Assembly: GCA_905215145.1 (NCBI GenBank)
Contig: CAJMOW010000050.1
Location: 1-8,422, forward strand
Origin: an uncultured bacterium
GTDB lineage: Bacteria; Bacillota_I; Bacilli_A; RF39; UBA660
Direction of reading: 5' to 3'
DNA: 8,422 nucleotides
Each line of letters opens with the position of its first letter. Positions within the stretch are counted from its first letter, which is position 1. The position numbers were made by a program, and so were the translations under genes. Shown here in pieces: positions 4,849 through 8,422 of this stretch. The notes beneath the pieces are model-generated. The model ran no database searches, was not told the DNA's origin, and saw only the letters and a program-made list of their open reading frames with translations.

Positions 4849-6027
4849 TTAATTCGACATCTTATCTACAAGATCCGATACCATCTTAAGTCCCATCGCA
4901 TCCATGGCAGCATTGCCATTACTAGTGTTTCCACCAGCCATAACAATTTTAGGAAGTTCCAGCTTCGATAAAGCTTCAGCTACACCAATCTTCGTTTGCA
5001 TCTCAATCTCTGCCTTTTCCTTAGGACTAAGACCTGCACGTACTAATGCTGCCTGACGGAATGCTTCTGCATCACCTTCAGCCTTCACTTTCTTTGCATT
5101 TTCCATAGCTTCTTTAGCAGCAAGTGATGCTACTTCATAAGCCTGTTGAGCCTTAGTTACCTCGACTGCTTTTACTTTTTCCTGCTCCCACTTTGCAGTC
5201 ATAGCAGCAGCTTTACCAAGCTCCTCTGCCTTAATTGCATCCTGTTGAGCAGCAGCGGCTTGCGCCTTTGCAGTCTGGATATCCATGTTTGCTTTCTGTT
5301 GCTGAGCAATCTGCTTCTTAACTGTTTCAGAATAGTCAATTTTAGAAACTGCTACCTGACCGATCTCTAAACCATAGTAGGCAAACGGCGAAGATTCACT
5401 ACGTTTGTATCCACCAGCAGAGAGAGAATCGGGGATAAGAGTTGCAATATTAACCAGCTTTTTATCTCCTGAAATTGCATCCAGAATCTCAACTCGCTTT
5501 ACAGAAGTTTTGTATACACCATTATTGAGCTGGTCAGTGATATACTCAATAAGGTCGTTCTTCTTTTCAGCATAAGATTCAAATGCAGACATCAGAGGAC
5601 CAGACGCATAAATAACCTTGGTAACAGTAGGCCGAACGAGGTCATTAATAAGCCTATCCATACCGTTATAATCCGTCTGAATACGTGCTAGATACTTAGG
5701 ATCAGTAGGGAGTTTAACTCGAAGTGAACCATACACCATACCATCCGACGCATCATTAAAGATCACGGGAATAGGACTTCCCATCTGTTGACCAGCATCG
5801 TTGTCAGATCCGAACCAGAGCTGCTGAGTCTTGTAATAGACCGTCGTCTTACCCCACCACTGCCAGTGGAAGCCAGGCGTCGTCCAATACTCCATGTTAC
5901 CCGTAAGGGGGTACTGGTTGACCACAATAGTTTCGTTCTTCACATCCTCTCCAATCTTACCGAGAAACACAACGCAGAAAACTGCGAACACTGCCACGAA
6001 GACAGCAATAATCTTTTTTAAATTCAT
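4849..6027 (-). CDS. SPFH/band-7 (prohibitin/flotillin-like) membrane protein
   Basis: A 392-aa protein with N-terminal basic residues (MNLKK), one membrane span (about 6-23), then an SPFH/band-7 region (about 30-235) beginning EDVKNETIVVNQYPLTGNMEYWTTPG, where the PG(F/W)H turn after the first strands is typical of the family. Next comes an Ala/Gln/Lys/Glu-rich coiled coil (about 235-330, with QQQKAN, AQAAAAQQ, AEGDAEAFRQAA) and a Gly/Asn/Met-rich tail. The EGDAEAxRxxA segment is a common feature at the end of the stomatin/HflK-type helix. Such proteins form large ring or cage oligomers on membranes and in bacteria modulate the FtsH protease. In a phage the role is not established; altering the host envelope or protease control is inference. 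It is preceded by small membrane proteins and a lipoprotein in one run. Its 5' half is clearly GC-richer than the surroundings (about 57 percent over 5821-5880), suggesting separate acquisition. Confidence 0.88.
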   Translation of the reverse strand: MNLKKIIAVFVAVFAVFCVVFLGKIGEDVKNETIVVNQYPLTGNMEYWTTPGFHWQWWGKTTVYYKTQQLWFGSDNDAGQQMGSPIPVIFNDASDGMVYGSLRVKLPTDPKYLARIQTDYNGMDRLINDLVRPTVTKVIYASGPLMSAFESYAEKKNDLIEYITDQLNNGVYKTSVKRVEILDAISGDKKLVNIATLIPDSLSAGGYKRSESSPFAYYGLEIGQVAVSKIDYSETVKKQIAQQQKANMDIQTAKAQAAAAQQDAIKAEELGKAAAMTAKWEQEKVKAVEVTKAQQAYEVASLAAKEAMENAKKVKAEGDAEAFRQAALVRAGLSPKEKAEIEMQTKIGVAEALSKLELPKIVMAGGNTSNGNAAMDAMGLKMVSDLVDKMSN

Positions 6028-6044
6028 ATGATTTTATAAAGTGA

Positions 6045-6125
6045 TTAATGTTTTCTTTTGTTTTTAAAGCAATCTATTAATAATATCAATAAACAGATTA
6101 CAAGAATTATAAATAGAGGCGCCAT
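6045..6125 (-). CDS. Membrane microprotein, 26 aa
   Basis: The 26-aa ORF reads as a short polar start (MAP), a hydrophobic helix (LFIILVICLLILLID) and a basic tail (CFKNKRKH): the positive-inside pattern of a single-span peptide with a cytoplasmic C-terminus. It begins 7 nt after the stop of the 51-aa gene and ends 17 nt before the SPFH start, fitting neatly into the operon with no other frame open. Function unknown. Possible roles include a small partner of the SPFH protein; this is inference from position only. Confidence 0.5.
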   Translation of the reverse strand: MAPLFIILVICLLILLIDCFKNKRKH

Positions 6126-6132
6126 ATATTTT

Positions 6133-6288
6133 CTACCTCTTAATAAAGTAATAGAAAGGTATAATAGCCTTCCATGTTATCTTACGATTAGTTATTTTCC
6201 ATACATCTAACAGTTGAAAAACAACTGCAGTATAATAAAAAATAAATAAAAATTCTAAGAGAATAATTGCAAATCTAAAGAACCACAT
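6133..6288 (-). CDS. Small membrane protein, 51 aa
   Basis: Starts MWFFRFAIILLEFLFIFYYTAVV, giving a strongly hydrophobic aromatic-rich span (about residues 2-26), followed by a basic loop (DVWKITNRKITWK) and a second, weaker hydrophobic stretch (AIIPFYYFIKR). It starts 10 nt after the TGA of the 99-aa coiled-coil gene and is followed after 7 nt by the 26-aa gene, so it is probably translated from the same message. Not recognised. The basic residues between the two hydrophobic parts suggest they sit on the cytoplasmic face. Confidence 0.65.
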   Translation of the reverse strand: MWFFRFAIILLEFLFIFYYTAVVFQLLDVWKITNRKITWKAIIPFYYFIKR

Positions 6289-6298
6289 AGTTTAATCG

Positions 6299-6598
6299 TC
6301 ATCTTAGAGTACTAGCAATACTAGAATTATTATTAATACTATTTCCATTAGGTTGATAAATTTTGATTGTTTGAGGGCGTACATCAATGATTAATGTATC
6401 ACGACGATGTGTAAGATTACTATTAACTACCTTTTCTAAAGAATCTACCTTATATTCAAGATAGTTAATCTCTTTTGTAAACTTATCTGTCCAGTCTTCA
6501 GTAATTCTACCTTGAACTCCAAAAAAAGCAAAATTTACTATAAAGACAAAACCTATTATAATAAATATTGCAAGAGCTCGTAAACTTTTATTTTCCAT
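6299..6598 (-). CDS. Membrane-anchored coiled-coil protein, 99 aa
   Basis: After a basic N-terminus (MENKSLR) comes a single membrane span (about residues 8-28, LAIFIIIGFVFIVNFAFFGV), then a charged segment with heptad-like spacing (about 35-60, EINYLEYKVDSLEKVVN), a beta-like stretch (TLIIDVRPQTIKIYQP) and an Asn/Ser-rich C-terminal tail. The layout predicts a type II anchor with an extracytoplasmic coiled coil. Not recognised. It resembles in layout small phage spanin or envelope proteins, but I see no specific spanin feature. It starts 3 nt after the stop of the lipoprotein gene, which argues for a paired function. An inner-membrane protein followed or preceded by a lipoprotein is the layout of two-component spanins, so that is the main alternative to test. 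Confidence 0.75.
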   Translation of the reverse strand: MENKSLRALAIFIIIGFVFIVNFAFFGVQGRITEDWTDKFTKEINYLEYKVDSLEKVVNSNLTHRRDTLIIDVRPQTIKIYQPNGNSINNNSSIASTLR

Positions 6599-6601
6599 AA
6601 A

Positions 6602-6844
6602 CTAATACTGACAAGAACACTCAGGAGAATGAAGTAAAAAATTTTCTCCATAGTTTGTAATATACTTATGCCCATGATACATGAATTCATAGTATTCACA
6701 AACAAGACTTCCTTTTTGTGTATAAACTTTAAAGGAAGTTACAGTAATCTTTTCTGGTTCTTTTTTCTGAGAATTGTTGTGGTCTACTTCACAACAAGAT
6801 ACTGCAAATACACATAATGCGAGTACAATGAGTAACTTTTTCAT
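6602..6844 (-). CDS. Small lipoprotein, 80 aa
   Basis: A clear signal peptide (MKKLLIVLALCVFAVSC) ends in a lipobox-like AVSC, with C17 the predicted lipidated cysteine; a second Cys follows (C18). The mature part is about 63 residues: a polar linker (EVDHNNSQKKEPEK), a beta-like section, then a C-terminal motif with paired His and Cys residues (YHGHKYITNYGENF, HSPECSC). A His/Cys ending of this kind occurs, as I recall, in short hypothetical proteins of Bacteroidota and their phages, and could bind metal or form disulfides. First gene of the envelope run, starting just after the U-rich end of the large non-coding stretch, and 3 nt upstream of the membrane-anchored coiled-coil gene. It could be an outer-membrane partner of that protein or an exclusion factor. 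Confidence 0.82.
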   Translation of the reverse strand: MKKLLIVLALCVFAVSCCEVDHNNSQKKEPEKITVTSFKVYTQKGSLVCEYYEFMYHGHKYITNYGENFLLHSPECSCQY

Positions 6845-7008
6845 ATTTTTACCATAATTATTTTCTTAAAAAAATAAAAGAGATAGACTGTACGTTTGGA
6901 TCATCTAAAATGTGACCTCACAATGGTTACAACCCTACAGCTAGGTACTGTTGCCATATATTCTTTCGAATCTTCAGACTTTGCCACCTATCTCTATTAT
7001 TTTCTAGG

Positions 7009-7038
7009 ACCTATAACACCGATCAAAGTGTTATAGGT
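7009..7038 (-). repeat. Conserved hairpin with UUUGAUCG loop (copy A)
   Basis: An 11-bp perfect stem (7009-7019/7028-7038) with the loop UUUGAUCG on the minus strand. The copy at 4135-4164 has the same stem length and an identical loop. Pairs 1, 6 and 10 differ between the copies by compensatory substitutions (A-T/G-C, T-A/C-G, A-T/T-A in plus-strand notation), and pair 8 is a G-U wobble in copy B only on the minus strand. The loop contains self-complementary GAUC and could form loop-loop contacts. Confidence 0.6.
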
Positions 7039-7182
7039 AAAAAGTGATAAACATTCCAGCTAGATAAATTCTAATTATGAGCTTATTGCACCAGCTCTTT
7101 AACCTTCGTATCATCCGTGTGCAACCTTCGATATTACTTGTACAGGCATGTTTATCAATAAGAGCAGATATTCATTTGGCTA

Positions 7183-7212
7183 TCAATCATATGACCTCTC
7201 ATATGCAATTGA
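7183..7212 (-). repeat. Long hairpin, 12 bp with bulge
   Basis: CATATGA/TCATATG (7188-7194/7199-7205) with a 4-nt loop extends through a 2-nt bulge into TCAAT/ATTGA (7183-7187/7208-7212). It lies inside the 134-nt domain closed by 7158-7166/7301-7309. One of the strongest local helices in the window. Confidence 0.55.
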
Positions 7213-7511
7213 CTGCTACATCAAACATTCGTAGTTACAGCTACTAATAGTTTCTATTTTCCCAAACATCATTTAATCTGTACATTGCTTGACGTCTGTT
7301 TGCTCTTATAAACTACTAAGTGTAAGTTTCCTTGCGACAACTTAATCTTTTCGTTTTTCATTGTGACTACGGTAGGCTCCGCCCCTACTCTACTGACCTT
7401 CTCGGGCCAGTCTTTTACTGCATTCGTCTCTTAGTCAACCACCTTAAACATAGATCAAGCAGCCTACTGTCACTATGCACCTTCATCTACTCATAGGCTT
7501 GATCAGAAGGA

Positions 7512-7551
7512 TTTAAAAAATTAGAGGTACTTACGTATGCAACTTCCCTCC
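7512..7551 (-). terminator. Terminator-like hairpin inside non-coding island A
   Basis: On the minus strand GGAGG (7547-7551) pairs with CCUCU (7523-7527, one G-U), followed by AAUUUUUUAAAU. If it works, the upstream part of the island (7899-7512) is a separate RNA of roughly 390 nt. The stem is only 5 bp with a 19-nt interior, so it is a weak candidate. Confidence 0.3.
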
Positions 7552-7683
7552 GCCCGATACTAGGATCTCTTATGATCTGCTAGCCGTTGCAGCCTCTGCC
7601 AAGGCATCTCTGTTTCACACAATAAATTGGCAGATCTATCGTATTTATCAGATCGTTCAACATATCTAAGTTATATATGTGAC

Positions 7684-7712
7684 TTTAAAAACTAGAGTTT
7701 ACGACACTCTAG
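7684..7712 (-). terminator. Terminator-like hairpin near start of island A
   Basis: A perfect 7-bp stem (7692-7698/7706-7712) with a 7-nt loop is followed on the minus strand by GUUUUUAAAG. It could end the message of the three small genes upstream, whose last stop codon is about 190 nt away, or be an internal helix of the island RNA. Confidence 0.4.
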
Positions 7713-7899
7713 AAACGATTCACTTTAAGCAATCTGAAACTTATTCATCTGGGTTTATGGAAACTATGCCCACCAGAAGTAAAATACAGACTATTTCCTG
7801 GATTGTGCGCCACTCTCGCGATATCCTTGTCTTTAATTCCCACTCAATTGCGATTTAATCCTATTACTTAAATTATGTTAACCCTCTTAAGTCCGTAGG

Positions 7900-7986
7900 C
7901 TATTTTTCTTGAGCTTCAATAGCATTATCATCAATGAACTCATCTACTAAAGATTGCCCAATATCATTCGTCTCAATATCTTCCAT
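7900..7986 (-). CDS. Acidic micro-ORF, 28 aa
   Basis: A 28-aa ORF begins MEDIETNDIGQSLVDEF and ends IEAQEK with a TAG stop. It is strongly acidic with a helical look and no membrane segment. The ATG lies 2 nt after the stop of the gene before it, the spacing seen elsewhere in this window between co-translated genes. That spacing and the biased composition are the only evidence. Function unknown; it could also be chance. Confidence 0.4.
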   Translation of the reverse strand: MEDIETNDIGQSLVDEFIDDNAIEAQEK

Positions 7987-7988
7987 AC

Positions 7989-8189
7989 TTAAGCGTATTT
8001 AGTACAAGATATAATTGTTATTTTACTTAGAGAATAATTTTGTGCTTTTTGTATTGCTTCCTCATCAGAAGTTGCAATGACAAAAGCAAAACTTTGAACT
8101 GGTAAATTATCCTCGTTATAAAAATAATATTCTACACAATATTTACTCCCTACCATTTTTAGTTGTAATTTGAATGGCTCTATATACAC
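7989..8189 (-). CDS. Hypothetical protein, 66 aa (start may be internal, 55 aa)
   Basis: A small soluble protein. The core (KYCVEYYFYNEDNLPVQSFA, then ATSDEEAIQKAQNYSLSK) reads as strand-strand-helix-strand, with a DEEAIQKA helix that recurs in many small phage proteins of the type that follow a beta-hairpin. Not recognised at family level. From the first ATG it would overlap the upstream membrane-protein gene by 47 nt. From the ATG at 8156 (MVGSKYC) the overlap shrinks to 14 nt and the protein starts right at the conserved-looking strand. I consider the internal start at least as likely, but no Shine-Dalgarno sequence decides between them. Confidence 0.7.
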   Translation of the reverse strand: MYIEPFKLQLKMVGSKYCVEYYFYNEDNLPVQSFAFVIATSDEEAIQKAQNYSLSKITIISCTKYA

Positions 8190-8358
8190 TATAAATAATA
8201 AGAAGTGTATTGATAATGGGAGTCAATAAGATAATAAATTCTCCTGTCGTAAATAAGTTAAAAATTTGCGACTTGAAAAGTTCTCGATTTTTAAAGTATA
8301 CTGCAATTATCATCATTACAATAACTACGAGAGTTACTTTATATATAAACCAAAACAT
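8143..8358 (-). CDS. Small two-span membrane protein, 71 aa
   Basis: Two hydrophobic segments are visible: about residues 3-21 (WFIYKVTLVVIVMMIIAVY) and 38-60 (TGEFIILLTPIINTLLIIYSVYR), joined by a short charged/polar loop (KNRELFKSQ) and ending in a basic tail. Not recognised; the size would suit a holin, but hydrophobic two-span proteins of unknown function are common in large phages and no lysis neighbour is seen. It begins 13 nt downstream of the partial tRNA-like gene, repeating the arrangement of a tRNA followed closely by a small gene seen at 4804-4717. Confidence 0.7.
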   Translation of the reverse strand: MFWFIYKVTLVVIVMMIIAVYFKNRELFKSQIFNLFTTGEFIILLTPIINTLLIIYSVYRAIQITTKNGRE

Positions 8359-8371
8359 AATTTTAATTTTG

Positions 8372-8422
8372 GATGTGAAACGGGATTCGAACCCGCGACC
8401 TATAGCAATCCTACCACTCTAC
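8372..8422 (-). tRNA. Partial tRNA-like gene, cut by the window edge
   Basis: The 3' part shows a T-arm GCGGG/CCCGT with loop TTCGAAT (8380-8396) and a 7-nt acceptor strand TTCACAT (8373-8379). CCA is not encoded. The bases before the T-arm do not fold into a normal anticodon arm; instead GTAG-GATTG-CTAT can form a short hairpin. That fits the long variable arm of a class II tRNA (Leu or Ser), with the anticodon beyond the window. It also resembles the 3' end of a tmRNA. Identity cannot be decided here, and the base in the discriminator position (C) is odd for either. Confidence 0.65.

Larger units (their letters stand above)
6860..7899 (-). ncRNA. Non-coding island A, about 1 kb of probable structured RNA
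   Basis: No credible ORF is seen on either strand. Perfect or near-perfect helices, in transcription order: 7887-7892/7866-7871; 7692-7712 (7 bp); 7596-7602/7627-7633 (7 bp, 24-nt interior); 7523-7551; 7453-7466/7494-7504 (11 bp with a 3-nt bulge); 7392-7411 (7 bp, loop CGAGAA); 7372-7388 (5 bp); 7158-7166/7301-7309 (9 bp, enclosing 134 nt); 7183-7212 (12 bp with a 2-nt bulge); the shared hairpin 7009-7038; and 6879-6886/6988-6995 (8 bp). On the minus strand 6960-6971 forms ATTC-GAAA-GAAT, a GNRA tetraloop. The last closing stem is followed by UUUAUUUUUUU, a plausible 3' end. Orientation minus is favoured. Two internal terminator-like hairpins suggest there may be more than one RNA. Confidence 0.5.

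Noticed and set aside
4774..6021. Plus-strand open frames opposite the SPFH gene and tRNA-Ile
   Set aside because: They are antisense shadows of a well-supported coding sequence; one also runs through the tRNA.
4821..7388. Shared word GTAGGCTCC in hairpins at 4822-4830 and 7372-7380
   Set aside because: A 9-base match is expected many times by chance in a window of this size, and the surrounding stems do not correspond.
6845..7899. CRISPR array or tandem repeats in the large non-coding stretches
   Set aside because: No regularly spaced direct repeats are visible; the repeats found are inverted and unique.
1..8422. Reassigned stop codon, as in some gut megaphages
   Set aside because: Genes end normally at TAG, TAA or TGA at operon-like spacing, and the ORF-free stretches contain many stops of all kinds in every frame.

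Overview
The window looks like part of a large, AT-rich bacteriophage genome, most likely from a phage of a Bacteroidota host. Every supportable gene is on the minus strand. Genes are short and tightly packed, many encode proteins of unknown function, and there are a phage-type RNA ligase and tRNA genes. Start codons lack Shine-Dalgarno sequences and follow A/T-rich leaders, and the tRNA genes do not encode CCA. The host assignment is inference; the phage assignment is fairly safe. TAG, TAA and TGA all appear to act as ordinary stops.

Reading in the direction of transcription (high to low coordinates), the window opens at 8422 with the 3' part of a tRNA-like gene. Three small overlapping or abutting genes follow (8358-7900). 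Next is a stretch of about 1 kb (7899-6860) with no credible ORF on either strand but many perfect hairpins and nested inverted repeats, ending in a U-rich tract. An envelope gene cluster comes next: lipoprotein (6844-6602), membrane-anchored coiled-coil protein (6598-6299), two membrane microproteins (6288-6045) and a 392-aa SPFH/band-7 protein (6027-4849). A GC-rich hairpin and tRNA-Ile(GAT) follow, then two small cytoplasmic proteins (4717-4308), then a second structured non-coding stretch (4307-3785) that carries a terminator-like hairpin.

Below that are a 29-aa membrane microprotein (3757-3668), a tRNA with anticodon CAT (3536-3463) flanked on both sides by RNA domains closed by perfect stems, and an operon-like run: a 99-aa protein with an internal duplication, an RNA ligase, a membrane microprotein and a 288-aa protein (3127-1106). 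This run ends in a terminator-like hairpin. A third large non-coding stretch (1055-1) begins with a 17-bp perfect inverted repeat and continues past the window edge.

The outstanding feature is that roughly 40 percent of the window has no credible gene, which is extreme for a phage, and these stretches look like folded RNA rather than decayed genes. Two of the islands carry the same 11-bp hairpin with an identical 8-nt loop (UUUGAUCG on the minus strand). Their stems differ by compensatory changes, the signature of a conserved RNA. Large ornate RNAs next to phage tRNA genes (ROOL, GOLLD) are a known precedent, but I cannot assign these islands to a family by eye. The co-located RNA ligase and tRNAs fit an RNA-centred phage region; the SPFH, lipoprotein and microprotein cluster looks like a separate envelope-targeting module.
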